Part shown: piece after piece, positions 33,897 through 42,551 of the stretch
How positions within the stretch are numbered: position 1 is the first letter of the stretch
How the letters are laid out: each line of letters begins with the position of its first letter
Assembly: GCA_934691625.1 (NCBI GenBank)
Contig: CAKUTA010000001.1
Location: forward strand, 310,001 to 374,000
Source of the DNA: an uncultured Bacteroidales bacterium
GTDB lineage: Bacteria > Bacteroidota > Bacteroidia > Bacteroidales > UBA932
Reading direction: 5' to 3'
Length of the DNA: 64,000 nucleotides
The notes under the pieces: generated by a model
Seen by the model: the letters and a program-made list of their open reading frames with translations, nothing else
Databases searched by the model: none
What the model was told of the DNA's origin: nothing
Made by a program: the position numbers and the translations under genes

Positions 33897-35114
33897 ATGA
33901 TAATTCTTGTTATTAACTGCGGAAGCTCGTCTATCAAGTATCAGCTTCTTGATATGAAGAGCGATGAGGTCTATGATGTTCTCGCTAAAGGTATTGTGGA
34001 GAAAATCGGCCTGGAGATGGGCTGTCTCCAGCATACCGCTACAGGTAAGGAGAAAGTGGTAAAGGATATTCCTGTTCCAGACCATAAAGTGGGAATGCAG
34101 CTTGTTCTCGCGGCCCTTACTGACAGTGAGCATGGGGTTCTGAAATCTCTTGACGATATCGAGGCTGTCGGTCACAGAATCGTGCATGGCGGTGAGTATT
34201 TTTCTTCCAGCGCCCTTGTCAATGAGGATGTCATGAAGAAAATAGAAATCTGCTGCGATTTCGCGCCGCTTCATAATCCTGCGCATATTCTCGGAATCAG
34301 AGCTGTCCAGGCAGTTCTCCCTTCTGTTCCGCAGGTCGTGACATTCGATACTGCATTCCATCAGTCAATTCCTGCTTACGCATACATGTATGGCCTCCCT
34401 TACGAGTCATACTCCAAGTACAGGGTGCGCAAGTATGGAGCTCATGGTACCAGCCACCAGTTCGTGGCAGAGAAAGGTGCCAAGTTCGCAGGACTTGATA
34501 TAAACAATTCCAAGATCATCACTTGCCATATCGGCAACGGAAGTTCGATTACGGCTATCGTGAACGGAAAGTCGGTGGATACATCCATGGGATTCACCCC
34601 TCTTGACGGCGTGATCATGGGCACAAGGTGCGGCAGCATTGACCCTAACGTAGTGCCTTACCTCATGAAGAAGGAGAACCTATCTCCTGATGAGATGACC
34701 GAGCTTATGAACAAGAAGAGCGGATTCCTCGGGATTTCGGGAGCTTCTTCAGATGCGCGTGATCTCGATGCGCTCGCCAATTCCGGTGACCAGCGTGCCA
34801 AGCTTGCTCTCAAGATGCTGACTTATGGCATCATAAAGTATATCGGATCTTATGCTGCCGTGATGAATGGCGTTGACCTTATTATCTTTACAGGTGGAAT
34901 CGGCGAGCACAACAGCCGTCTGCGCCGCAGAGTCTGCGAGAACTTCTCATATCTGGGACTCAAGTTCGATTATGAGGCTAATGTCGCATGGGGCGAGGAT
35001 GCCATCATCTCGCTTCCTGATTCCAAGGTCAAGGTCGCCCTTATCACCACAGACGAGGAGATCGTGATTGCGCGTGATACAATGCATATCGTACAGAGCG
35101 AAGAGGAAAATTAA
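33897..35114 (+). CDS. ackA: Acetate kinase
   Basis: 405 residues, the usual AckA length. Family signatures are clear: VINCGSSSIKYQLL at the start, HRIVHGGEYFSSS near 96, VVTFDTAFHQSIPAYAYMY near 148, YGAHGTSHQFV near 180, CHIGNGSSITAI near 208 and FTGGIGEHNSRLRR near 328. It makes acetate and ATP from acetyl phosphate in the cytoplasm. The partner gene 13 bases downstream is of the phosphotransbutyrylase type and not a classical Pta, so another acyl phosphate could be the in vivo substrate; the sequence is nevertheless AckA and not Buk. Confidence 0.95.
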   Translation: MIILVINCGSSSIKYQLLDMKSDEVYDVLAKGIVEKIGLEMGCLQHTATGKEKVVKDIPVPDHKVGMQLVLAALTDSEHGVLKSLDDIEAVGHRIVHGGEYFSSSALVNEDVMKKIEICCDFAPLHNPAHILGIRAVQAVLPSVPQVVTFDTAFHQSIPAYAYMYGLPYESYSKYRVRKYGAHGTSHQFVAEKGAKFAGLDINNSKIITCHIGNGSSITAIVNGKSVDTSMGFTPLDGVIMGTRCGSIDPNVVPYLMKKENLSPDEMTELMNKKSGFLGISGASSDARDLDALANSGDQRAKLALKMLTYGIIKYIGSYAAVMNGVDLIIFTGGIGEHNSRLRRRVCENFSYLGLKFDYEANVAWGEDAIISLPDSKVKVALITTDEEIVIARDTMHIVQSEEEN

Positions 35115-35127
35115 TTTTACATAGACG

Positions 35128-36036
35128 ATGATTACAAGTTTTTCAGATGTTTTTGCGGAACTTAAGGAAAAGGGTATCTGCAAAAAGATGGTTGCTGCAT
35201 GGGCAGTGGACGAGCATACCATTGAGGCTGCATCCAAAGCCGTGGATCTCGGTTTTGTTTCAGCCACCCTGGTCGGTGACGCTAAACTTATCAATGATGT
35301 CTGCGCGAAGAACGGCATTGATGCCGCCAAGTTCGAGATTATCGACAATCCGGATGAACTGAAGGCTGTCGCTCAGGCTGTGCAGCTGGTGCATGATGGT
35401 GAGGGCGATGTCCTTATGAAAGGTCTCTGCTCTACGGACAAGTTCCTTCGTGCGATACTTAACAAGGAGACCGGACTTCTCCCTCCTAAAGGACTTCTCA
35501 GCCATGTAGGCGTTATCGAGAGCCCTAACTATCATAAACTTATATTCCTTACCGATATGGCAGTGGTTCCGCTTCCTGATCTGCGTCAGAAGATGAAACT
35601 TACTAACTATATTGTGAAAGTTGCCAAGTCATTCGGTATCGCAAAGCCTAAGGTCGCATTCATTGCAGCTTCCGAGCAAGTTCTGGATTCAATGCCTGCC
35701 TGCCTTGAGGCTGCTGCTCTTGCCAAGATGACTGACCGCGGACAGATCAAGGGCTGCATTGCAGACGGCCCTCTTGCCCTGGATGTCGCTATCGACAAGG
35801 AGTCTGTGGAGATCAAGAAGCTTTCAAGCCCGGTTGCAGGAGATGCTGACTGCCTCGTGTTCCCTAATATAGAGTCTGCAAACGTGTTCTGGAAGACCAA
35901 TTCAAAGCTTGCTTCCGGTGTGCGTCAGGCCGGTATGCTTGTCGGTACTTCAGCTCCATGTATTCTTGCCAGCCGTGCTGACAGCGTGGATACCAAGCTG
36001 AACTCAATAGCTGAAGCCGTCATGAGCGTTCTCTAG
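35128..36036 (+). CDS. ptb: Phosphate acyltransferase of the phosphotransbutyrylase type
   Basis: 302 residues, the size of Ptb and not of long or short Pta. Conserved blocks fit the PTA_PTB family: DVLMKGLCSTDKFLRAILN near 92, LLSHVGVIESPNYHKLIFLTD near 115, KMTDRGQIKGCIADGPLALD near 208 and LVGTSAPCILASRADS near 270. It converts an acyl-CoA and phosphate to the acyl phosphate, which AckA then uses to make ATP. Known Ptb enzymes prefer butyryl-CoA; the preference here cannot be read. It forms an operon with ackA and is closed by a strong terminator. Confidence 0.88.
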   Translation: MITSFSDVFAELKEKGICKKMVAAWAVDEHTIEAASKAVDLGFVSATLVGDAKLINDVCAKNGIDAAKFEIIDNPDELKAVAQAVQLVHDGEGDVLMKGLCSTDKFLRAILNKETGLLPPKGLLSHVGVIESPNYHKLIFLTDMAVVPLPDLRQKMKLTNYIVKVAKSFGIAKPKVAFIAASEQVLDSMPACLEAAALAKMTDRGQIKGCIADGPLALDVAIDKESVEIKKLSSPVAGDADCLVFPNIESANVFWKTNSKLASGVRQAGMLVGTSAPCILASRADSVDTKLNSIAEAVMSVL

Positions 36037-36063
36037 GCGTCATTGCCATTTGGCGAATAACAT

Positions 36064-36096
36064 AAAAGCAGTCCTTTTTCGGGGGGCTGCTTTTTT
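36064..36096 (+). terminator. Terminator of the ackA-ptb operon
   Basis: An 11-bp stem (AAAAGCAGTCC paired with GGGCTGCTTTT, one G-U pair) is followed by a T-run. It lies 28 bases after the ptb stop. Confidence 0.9.
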
Positions 36097-36194
36097 ATTT
36101 AATTTGTTGATTTGTAACTATTTAACGTTTTTCAAAATCGCCATATTCACTATTTTGAAAAATGTTAATATGCTGATATGTAATTAGTTGACTA
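36097..36194. repeat. Family-1 palindromic repeat, copy 4
   Basis: Directly after the ptb terminator: arms TTGTAACTATTTAACG and CGTTAAATAGTTACAA-like on the other side around TTTTTCAAAAT, a 13-base spacer and ATTTTGAAAAA. The right flank (TTAATATGCTGATAT, TAATTAGTT) is nearly identical to the copy at 44529-44624 and close to that at 2821-2920. Confidence 0.8.
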
Positions 36195-36231
36195 AAAATG
36201 TGCGTCTGATACCGGGGGCTATTCCTGGCGG

Positions 36232-36308
36232 CCATCTGTTTTTGCCGGCATTGGCTCTCGAAAAGGGAGGGTGACACGCTTGCGGGGAGGACCGGCAAGG
36301 GCAGATGG
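36232..36308. other. Long two-part hairpin, possible structured RNA
   Basis: CCATCTG and TTGCCGG at 36232-36248 pair with CCGGCAA and CAGATGG at 36292-36308, two 7-bp helices around a symmetric 3x3 internal loop. A smaller CTC/GAG hairpin lies inside. It sits in the gene-free spacer between ptb and rsmD (convergent ends) with no U-run, so it is not an obvious terminator. No known RNA family was recognised. Confidence 0.4.
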
Positions 36309-36326
36309 ATGGTCGTCGTTATATTG

Positions 36327-36863
36327 TTATCGTGGCTCGAAAAAACTGAAATGGACACGGCCATAGACCTTTTCCTTCACGAATGCCGGGTGCGATGTGA
36401 AGGAATGCTCTCCGCCATGTTCCAGGATCAGATAACGCTCAGGATAGACCAGCCCTGCTTCCAGGACCTTGTCCGGAATCGTCTCCAGCCCGTCCAGCGC
36501 GTATGGCGGATCTGCAAATACGATGTCGAATTTCTTCCTGCATATAGGAATGAAATCAAACACGTTATGATGCACGGCCGTGAGGTTCTTCAGCCCCAGC
36601 CTTCGTGCCTGCTCCTTGACGAATGACGAATACTGCGGATTCATTTCCACAGACCATACATGCCCTGCACCACGGGATGCAAACTCGTATGATATTGAAC
36701 CTGTCCCTCCGAACAGGTCGAGGACATTCAGCCCTTCAAGCTCGAACTCATTGTCCAGGATGTTGAACAGTGCCTCTTTCGCGAAATCGGTTGTCGGTCT
36801 CGCCTTGAAGTCAGGAGGGGTGACGATTGTCTTTCCCTTGAGTATGCCGCCTATTATTCTCAT
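36327..36863 (-). CDS. rsmD: 16S rRNA (guanine(966)-N2)-methyltransferase RsmD
   Basis: 178 residues. MRIIGGILKGKTI and ARPTTDFAKEALFNIL at the N-terminus are typical of RsmD. The SAM-binding motif I is VLDLFGGTGSISYEFASRG, and the catalytic N-methyltransferase motif IV is FADPPY near 118. It methylates G966 of 16S rRNA in the assembled 30S subunit. It starts one base after the stop of the DUF3822 gene, so the two are cotranscribed, a common arrangement in this order. Confidence 0.95.
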   Translation of the reverse strand: MRIIGGILKGKTIVTPPDFKARPTTDFAKEALFNILDNEFELEGLNVLDLFGGTGSISYEFASRGAGHVWSVEMNPQYSSFVKEQARRLGLKNLTAVHHNVFDFIPICRKKFDIVFADPPYALDGLETIPDKVLEAGLVYPERYLILEHGGEHSFTSHPAFVKEKVYGRVHFSFFEPR

Positions 36864-36864
36864 T

Positions 36865-37548
36865 TCAGATTGTCTCCACCGCCTTGAAATACCTGTAGAG
36901 AGACATCTCCTGCTCGGTATCTACCGGTGTGCGGAATGTTATTGTGGAAATTTCGGGGTTAAGCTGCAGCTTCTTCAATGTGCTGAAGATGAAATACTCC
37001 GCAGTCGTGAAGTCGGGGGCCTTGAAGGTGTTGGCTATCTGCAGGCTTTTCCCTTGTGCAACCGCAAGATGCAGATGCGAATCTGCGTATGATGCCACTA
37101 TCTTGTTATAGTCAGAGCAATGCTTCATCGACTCAAGCATATAGTATATCTCTGGCAGAATCCTGGCCTGGTAGCCGTCAGTGGTGAATACCGTCTGGGA
37201 TATCATTCGGGACAATGTCTCGCCGAGATTGTTCGAGAACAGCAGCACTGCACCGAATTCAGGCATCCTTATGAACTCCACCTGGTCATTCTCGTCAAGC
37301 CTGACCACATCAGCCAGTGCCTGGCGTATTTCCGTCGGATTGAAAAACTGTTCCGGGACAAGCGCCACCTTCGGCGTCATGAGTGAGATCCTTACCGAAT
37401 CATACCGTTTCTGGAACTCAGGAGTGGTGAATATCCTGTCCGCCTTGAGCCATCCCGAGCTGTGCTCTCCGTCTGTGTCTGTTATCTTAAAAGAATATCC
37501 ACTCAAGGCTACTTGAATGGATATTCCGTTATCTGTCTTTTGCAACAT
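36865..37548 (-). CDS. DUF3822 family protein
   Basis: 227 residues, cytoplasmic, no signal peptide. It has the features of DUF3822, an actin-like/ASKHA-type fold predicted in Bacteroidota: ISIQVALSGYSFKITD near the start, LVPEQFFNPTE near 63, GAVLLFSNNLGE near 98 and HLHLAVAQGKSLQIANTF near 160. Its function is unknown. The conserved position upstream of rsmD suggests a shared role or only shared regulation. A weak hairpin (37566-37590) separates it from the next gene upstream. Confidence 0.78.
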   Translation of the reverse strand: MLQKTDNGISIQVALSGYSFKITDTDGEHSSGWLKADRIFTTPEFQKRYDSVRISLMTPKVALVPEQFFNPTEIRQALADVVRLDENDQVEFIRMPEFGAVLLFSNNLGETLSRMISQTVFTTDGYQARILPEIYYMLESMKHCSDYNKIVASYADSHLHLAVAQGKSLQIANTFKAPDFTTAEYFIFSTLKKLQLNPEISTITFRTPVDTEQEMSLYRYFKAVETI

Positions 37549-37602
37549 AGTCTATTTTTCGAATGGGACATTCATGCGCGATGTATGTCCTCCTCCAGGA
37601 AA

Positions 37603-38292
37603 CTACTCCCAGTTACCTGCGTTGTTGTTAGGTGCTGAGATGCTGCCGACCTGAAGCCCCTCGTAGCGGTTCATGGCCTTGCGGTCTGCGTCGAGATTGA
37701 TTCTGAGCTGATTGTCAAGACCCTTGAGGAGAGACTTGTAAGGCATCTTTGCCTCGAAGAGAGGAACCTTCACACCGGAGACCTCCTTCACGACAGCCTC
37801 CATCTGGATGGTGTCGCCATGAGAGAATGGAATGTATTTGAGGGAGTCAATGTTGAAGTCTGTCCTGTTGTTGAACAATGTATCCTTTACAGCCACTTTG
37901 CTTGATACTGAGAATACAAGGTGCTGGCCCTGCTTGTAGAGCTCATACATCTGCTCAGGAGTGATTCCGCGGTGAGTCTTCTTGACCTTTTCTGTATTGG
38001 CTACTGCAAGAGAGTCATCGTTTGAACCGATCTGCATGAGAATCTCCATCTTTCCGTTCTTGTAGAAGTCCACGAGAGAGTCAGCCGATGCGGTGAAGTT
38101 ACCGTTTACAGACTTGAACGCTTCCTGCAGAGTGCGGAGGTCTTTCATCCTCTGGATGCCGACAGCTTCGCGGTAGTCTTTCTGCTTATTGAAGTTGATA
38201 GGCTGCATGATACTTTTGATGCATGCATATACGAGTCCGGCAATAACAAAGAGCAGCAGAACGCTGACAATCTTTTTAACTATTCCTTTCAT
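37603..38292 (-). CDS. Membrane-anchored protein of unknown function
   Basis: 229 residues from the ATG at 38290-38292; the frame is open to a TTG at 38337 but the ATG directly precedes the signal-anchor. One N-terminal membrane helix (KKIVSVLLLFVIAGLVYAC, 5-25) is followed by a periplasmic or cytoplasmic part with IQRMKDLRTLQEAFKSVNG, FYKNGKMEILMQIGS and KMPYKSLLKGLDNQLRIN. Similar small proteins are conserved in Bacteroidales but I know no function. It reads away from the DHH phosphoesterase gene and has its own promoter. Confidence 0.75.
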   Translation of the reverse strand: MKGIVKKIVSVLLLFVIAGLVYACIKSIMQPINFNKQKDYREAVGIQRMKDLRTLQEAFKSVNGNFTASADSLVDFYKNGKMEILMQIGSNDDSLAVANTEKVKKTHRGITPEQMYELYKQGQHLVFSVSSKVAVKDTLFNNRTDFNIDSLKYIPFSHGDTIQMEAVVKEVSGVKVPLFEAKMPYKSLLKGLDNQLRINLDADRKAMNRYEGLQVGSISAPNNNAGNWE

Positions 38293-38330
38293 TTTATGTT
38301 TAGAGTTTTTATTATAATCAAAATACGCAC

Positions 38331-38357
38331 TGTTCAATCATTTCAAAATGACTTCTC
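38331..38357. repeat. Solitary arm of a family-2 repeat
   Basis: TTCAATCATTTCAAAATGACTTCT matches the right terminal arm of the family-2 elements (compare 8966-8987 and 60565-60586) but no opposite arm follows. It lies in the leader of the minus-strand gene. Confidence 0.45.
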
Positions 38358-38365
38358 AGTTCGGA

Positions 38366-38396
38366 CAAAGTTATGAAATTGATTTATGAAATGCAA
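38366..38396 (-). promoter_or_regulatory. Promoter of the anchored-protein gene
   Basis: On the minus strand TTG (38396-38394), a 20-base spacer and TAACTTTG (38373-38366) form a full Bacteroides-type promoter. Confidence 0.65.
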
Positions 38397-38405
38397 TATA
38401 ATTTG

Positions 38406-38413
38406 TAAATTTG
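38406..38413 (+). promoter_or_regulatory. -7 element of the six-gene operon
   Basis: TAAATTTG matches TAnnTTTG, 30 bases before the ATG at 38444. Because an upstream TTG start at 38411 would lie inside this box, the ATG at 38444 is the better start of the DHH gene. Confidence 0.6.
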
Positions 38414-38443
38414 CATTTGGAACGTGTGGAAGCTTTTTTTTAT

Positions 38444-39526
38444 ATGAAGACGATAGACAGGCAGAATATATATGCATTGGACAGCTTTGCGGGGACATGC
38501 AGAAGGGTGACCCTGGTCGCCCATATCCATCCTGACGGGGATGCGGTCGGCAGCACTCAGGCACTACGGGCATATCTTGAGAAACGTGGCGCGGATGCCG
38601 TGACCATCTACCCGGAACCGGTACCGGAGACATTGGCTTTCATGATTTCCGGAGTGCCGTCCGACAGGATAATCGCCGCTTCGGAGACTCCAGATGCCGC
38701 TGAAGAGCGGGTCGCCTCTTCGGATTTGATATTCTGCATTGACTGCAACTCCTTCTCGCGCACCGGTGTCATGGAAAAGAGCTTCCGTGCAGCGCATGCG
38801 AAGAAAGTTCTTATCGACCATCATCTGGCTCCTGATTCAGACGCTTTTGACCTGGTGTTCTCTGATGCCGAGGTGTCGTCGGCGTGCGAGCTGCTTTATT
38901 ATATGCTTCTTGAAATGCCGGATGTGGAAGGCGATGCTTCTCGGCTTCCAGCATTGTCAGCCGCTGCTCTGATGACAGGCATGACGACTGACACTAATAA
39001 TTTCGCGAATTCTGTATATCCGTCCACATTGGCGATGGCGTCAGGCCTGCTGGCTGCAGGCGTGAACCGCGACGCTATTCTTCAGGACCTGTACAACAGC
39101 TACCGCGAGAACAGGCTTAGAATGCAGGGGTATCTGCTTCATGACAATATGCGCATAACCCCTGAGGGCGTGGCGTATATGATTGTGGACAGGAAACTTG
39201 CGTCAGCGTTCAATATCCAGGAGGGTGAGACAGAGGGGTTTGTCAATATGCCCCTGGCGATAGGAAAGGTCGGCATGAGCATTTTCCTGAAGGAGGACGG
39301 TGACGGCTTCTTCAGGGTGTCTGTCCGTTCCAAGAAAGGCATATCTGCCAATAAGTGCGCAGTAAGGTATTTCCATGGGGGAGGACATGAGAATGCTTCC
39401 GGCGGAAGACTGTTTTTCTCGCGGACTGATGGAGTGCCGGCGGATATCACTTCCCCTGCGGAGGCGGAAAGCTATATCCTGAACAGTGCCAAGGAACTAT
39501 ATGAATCGGGCGAATATGAAAGCTAG
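38444..39526 (+). CDS. DHH/DHHA1 phosphoesterase, NrnA type
   Basis: 360 residues from the ATG at 38444. DHH motifs are present: VAHIHPDGDAVGS (motif I), FCIDCNSFSRTG (motif II), VLIDHHLAPD (the DHH signature) and TGMTTDTNNFANS (motif IV). The DHHA1 domain ends with FHGGGHENASGG, which binds substrate. NrnA-type enzymes degrade nano-RNAs and remove the 3' phosphate of pAp; a cyclic-dinucleotide phosphodiesterase role is possible in this family. It heads a run of six same-strand genes with short or negative spacing. Confidence 0.9.
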   Translation: MKTIDRQNIYALDSFAGTCRRVTLVAHIHPDGDAVGSTQALRAYLEKRGADAVTIYPEPVPETLAFMISGVPSDRIIAASETPDAAEERVASSDLIFCIDCNSFSRTGVMEKSFRAAHAKKVLIDHHLAPDSDAFDLVFSDAEVSSACELLYYMLLEMPDVEGDASRLPALSAAALMTGMTTDTNNFANSVYPSTLAMASGLLAAGVNRDAILQDLYNSYRENRLRMQGYLLHDNMRITPEGVAYMIVDRKLASAFNIQEGETEGFVNMPLAIGKVGMSIFLKEDGDGFFRVSVRSKKGISANKCAVRYFHGGGHENASGGRLFFSRTDGVPADITSPAEAESYILNSAKELYESGEYES

Positions 39527-40067
39527 AGTGATGATGTCTGTCTGCATTGCCATGCTTCTGACAACGGTTGCGGCATGCACGAAAGAAGAGGTCAAGACGA
39601 CGTATTCCAGGCAGGAGAAGAATATCGAATCATTCGTGAATTCAATGCTGAATTCCATAGATACCAGTTATGTGGTCTATAATAACGGCTCCAGCAGGGT
39701 CGTTGCAGTATATGGCGAAGGAGATAGCCTTGCACGTAAAGGTACGGTGTCTTTCTACTATGCCGGGTATGTGCTTAACGGGTCCACGCTTAACAGCTCG
39801 TCCATGTTCGCGACCAACAGCGAGGAGGTTGCAAATGCCGCCAGCTGGTCCCTTACCGGGGCGGATTATGAACTGCTGACATTGAATCTTGGCAGCGCAG
39901 GCATTGTCGAAGGACTCAGGTCCGGGCTCGTGGGCGTGAAAAAAGGTCAGGAATGCTATATTCTGTTTTCAGGGAAACATGGTTTCGGAAAGAAGGCGTT
40001 AGGCACGATTCCTGCAAATGCAGCCCTGGCCTATCATATATGGGTGGATAGCGTGTCGAATGATTGA
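39516..40067 (+). CDS. FKBP-type peptidyl-prolyl isomerase-like lipoprotein
   Basis: 183 residues from the ATG at 39516, which overlaps the end of the DHH gene by 11 bases; ATG at 39501 is also possible. The signal peptide ends in TVAACTKEE with a lipid Cys. The FKBP fold is visible: GTVSFYYAGYVLNGS (strand and flap), LGSAGIVEGLRSGLVGVKKG and the C-terminal IPANAALAYHIWVDSV. It probably assists folding of exported proteins at the inner face of the outer membrane. Several active-site aromatics of FKBP12 are changed, so enzymatic activity is uncertain. Confidence 0.75.
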   Translation: MKARVMMSVCIAMLLTTVAACTKEEVKTTYSRQEKNIESFVNSMLNSIDTSYVVYNNGSSRVVAVYGEGDSLARKGTVSFYYAGYVLNGSTLNSSSMFATNSEEVANAASWSLTGADYELLTLNLGSAGIVEGLRSGLVGVKKGQECYILFSGKHGFGKKALGTIPANAALAYHIWVDSVSND

Positions 40068-40099
40068 GAAGCTTTTTTGAAACTGAAAATAAATTGAAA

Positions 40100-41131
40100 A
40101 TGAATAAGATAATTAGAAAAACAATGCTGGCAGGCCTTGCTGCGTCAATGCTTATGACCGGGTGTGCGAAATCTGAAAAGTCAGAGCCTAATGCTGCGAA
40201 CCAGCGCTATCTGGAGGCATGGATCAGCAAGTACCATCCAGAGGCAAAGCCTACAGACCTTGGTGTGTATCTTCTGGAGGACGAGGCGGGAACAGGCACC
40301 GTATTCAATGGACAGAACTATGTCATCGTTTCATATACAGTTACTGACCTGTCGGGAAAGGTTTCCTCGACCACATATAAGAAGCTGGCGCAGCAGTTGG
40401 GCACATACGACGCATCATATTATTATGGCCCTGTGACATGGCTGTCAGCATCGTCTTCGTTGCCGGTAGGAGTGGAGGATATGATGACAGGTATGAAGAT
40501 AGGCGGTACACGTACCGCTGTGATTCCGGCGTGGCTGATGAGCTATGACCGGTACAGCAATCCAGAGACATACCTGAAGAAATCTACAGATGAGAGCAAT
40601 GCCATCTACAAGATAACTTTGGAGGGGATCTCCGAGGATATCCTGAAAAGCCAGATTGACTCGATGGAGATATACTCGTCCCGCTTCATGGAAGGGACGG
40701 ATTCTACCTCATACGGATTTTATTATCAGCAGTTGAAGGAGCCTGCCGACACTCATTCATTCAGCTCAGACACTACCATATACATAAATTATATAGGGCG
40801 TCTGCTGAACGGTCAGGTGTTCGACACGACCATCGCCGATACTGCCAAGATGTACAATATATACAGCAGTTCAAGTACTTATGAACCTGTGAAGATTACA
40901 TGGGGCGATACTTTCTCTGACATCACGATGACTGCCAGCGGCTCCAGCGAATCATCGTCCATCATTACCGGATTCCAGAAGACGCTCTGGGAGATGCGGC
41001 ATCCTTATGAAAAGGGGGTGGGGATGTTCTTCTCCGCATACGGCTACGGCACCAGCGGAAACGGGAGTGCCATCCCGGGATATGCTCCACTTGTGTTCGA
41101 AATCGAGATAGTAGATAACCCGGATGAATAG
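40100..41131 (+). CDS. Tandem FKBP-like lipoprotein
   Basis: 343 residues from the ATG at 40100. The lipoprotein signal ends in MLMTGCAKSE. Two FKBP-like units follow: the first (about 50-165) with NYVIVSYTVTDLSGK and VGVEDMMTGMKIGGTRTAVIPAWL, the second (about 210-340) with TIYINYIGRLLNGQVFDTT, ITGFQKTLWEMRHPYEKGVG and IPGYAPLVFEIEIVD. Such two-domain lipoproteins are found in Bacteroidota, where they are thought to act as periplasmic folding helpers. The adjacent gene encodes a single-domain relative; together they look like a duplicated pair. Confidence 0.78.
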   Translation: MNKIIRKTMLAGLAASMLMTGCAKSEKSEPNAANQRYLEAWISKYHPEAKPTDLGVYLLEDEAGTGTVFNGQNYVIVSYTVTDLSGKVSSTTYKKLAQQLGTYDASYYYGPVTWLSASSSLPVGVEDMMTGMKIGGTRTAVIPAWLMSYDRYSNPETYLKKSTDESNAIYKITLEGISEDILKSQIDSMEIYSSRFMEGTDSTSYGFYYQQLKEPADTHSFSSDTTIYINYIGRLLNGQVFDTTIADTAKMYNIYSSSSTYEPVKITWGDTFSDITMTASGSSESSSIITGFQKTLWEMRHPYEKGVGMFFSAYGYGTSGNGSAIPGYAPLVFEIEIVDNPDE

Positions 41132-41141
41132 GAGGTAGCGT

Positions 41142-42551
41142 ATGGCAGTTGCTGGTACTGTTCCTACAGAACTAGGCGATAAAAGAATACGGGATTTGCT
41201 CATGCAGTATGCAGTTCCGGCTATCATAGCCATGACTGCATCTTCCCTGTATAATATGGTTGACAGCATCTATATCGGCCATATAAAGGATGTAGGCTCT
41301 TATGCTATTTCAGGCCTGGCGGTGACATTCCCTCTAATGAACCTTGCTACTGCGCTGGGTACTCTTGTCGGTGTAGGGGCATCCACTATCCTGTCAATGC
41401 TTCTCGGACAGAAGAATTATGAGGTCGCGAACAAGGTTCTCCTTAATGAGGTGATGCTCAATGTCATCATCGGAGTCCTGTTTTCAGTGGTGACGCTTGC
41501 GTTCCTGGACCCGATACTGATATTCTTCGGAGCAAGCCAGAATACGTTGCCATTTGCCCGCGACTATATGTTCATAATCCTGATCGGCAATGTCATAACA
41601 CATCTGTACTTCGGATTGAACAACATGATACGGGCATCTGGAAATCCGAAGCTGGCTATGGGACTGACCATATTCACGGTGGTGTCGAACACGATAATGG
41701 ACCCTATATTCATCTTCATTCTGGATATGGGTATCAAGGGTGCGGCAGTGGCGACAGTGCTTTGTCAGCTGCTGGCTCTGTGCTATACATTGAAATATTT
41801 TCTGAACCAGGAGAACTATCTTCATCTTCCGCGGCATATACGTGACTACAGCCTGGATCTGCGAATCGCCAAGGATGCATTGACGATAGGCATGGGGCCT
41901 TTTCTGATGAATTCTGCGGCATGCATAGTGACATTGTTCATTAACCAGCAGCTGCTGAAATATGGCGGGGACCTGGCGATAGGTGCTTATGGCATAGTGA
42001 ACCGGATATCATTCTTCTTCATCATGATAAACATGGGCTTCAACCAGGGAATGCAGCCTATAGCAGGATATAATTTCGGGGCACGCAGATACAGCAGGGT
42101 GAAGAGGGTGTTCAAGCTTACAATGGTATGCGCGACAGCTGTCACCTGTGTAGGCTTTCTTGTGTCCGAGCTCATTCCTGATGTCGCGGTGTCGCTGTTT
42201 ACCAATGACCCTGCGCTGAAGGAACTTGCGGACAAGGGGCTGCGGCTGATGAACCTGGCATTCCCGCTGGTCGGTTTCCAGATGGTGACGACGAATTTTT
42301 TCCAGAGTCTGGGTATGGTGCACAAGTCAATACTCCTGTCATTGTCCCGCCAGCTTCTTTTCCTGGTTCCGCTTATCTATTTCATGCCGATGTTCTTCGG
42401 ACATAAGGGCGTGTGGATGAGTTTCCCGATAGCGGATTCCGCATCAATAATCTTGTCAGCAATACTGCTGCTGGCGTTGTTCAGGAAGTTCCGCCGGCTT
42501 AATGACGGTGACGACCCGTCAATTCTTGGAAGTAAAATCAAGCAAGCATGA
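41142..42551 (+). CDS. MATE family efflux transporter
   Basis: 469 residues with twelve hydrophobic segments in two homologous halves. Typical MATE blocks: ALIPAMIAMTASSLYNMVDSIYIG-type start (YAVPAIIAMTASSLYNMVD), GLAVTFPLMNLATALGTLVG and the second-half NMGFNQGMQPIAGYNFGARRY. MATE pumps export drugs or cationic toxins using H+ or Na+. The gene follows the tandem FKBP gene after 10 bases and overlaps the cytidylate-kinase-like gene by four. The exported compound is unknown. Confidence 0.92.
   Translation: MAVAGTVPTELGDKRIRDLLMQYAVPAIIAMTASSLYNMVDSIYIGHIKDVGSYAISGLAVTFPLMNLATALGTLVGVGASTILSMLLGQKNYEVANKVLLNEVMLNVIIGVLFSVVTLAFLDPILIFFGASQNTLPFARDYMFIILIGNVITHLYFGLNNMIRASGNPKLAMGLTIFTVVSNTIMDPIFIFILDMGIKGAAVATVLCQLLALCYTLKYFLNQENYLHLPRHIRDYSLDLRIAKDALTIGMGPFLMNSAACIVTLFINQQLLKYGGDLAIGAYGIVNRISFFFIMINMGFNQGMQPIAGYNFGARRYSRVKRVFKLTMVCATAVTCVGFLVSELIPDVAVSLFTNDPALKELADKGLRLMNLAFPLVGFQMVTTNFFQSLGMVHKSILLSLSRQLLFLVPLIYFMPMFFGHKGVWMSFPIADSASIILSAILLLALFRKFRRLNDGDDPSILGSKIKQA

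Noticed and set aside
33801..34361. 186-codon frame on the minus strand opposite ackA
   Set aside because: It is antisense to the conserved ackA 5' part and its promoter, with no recognisable motif.
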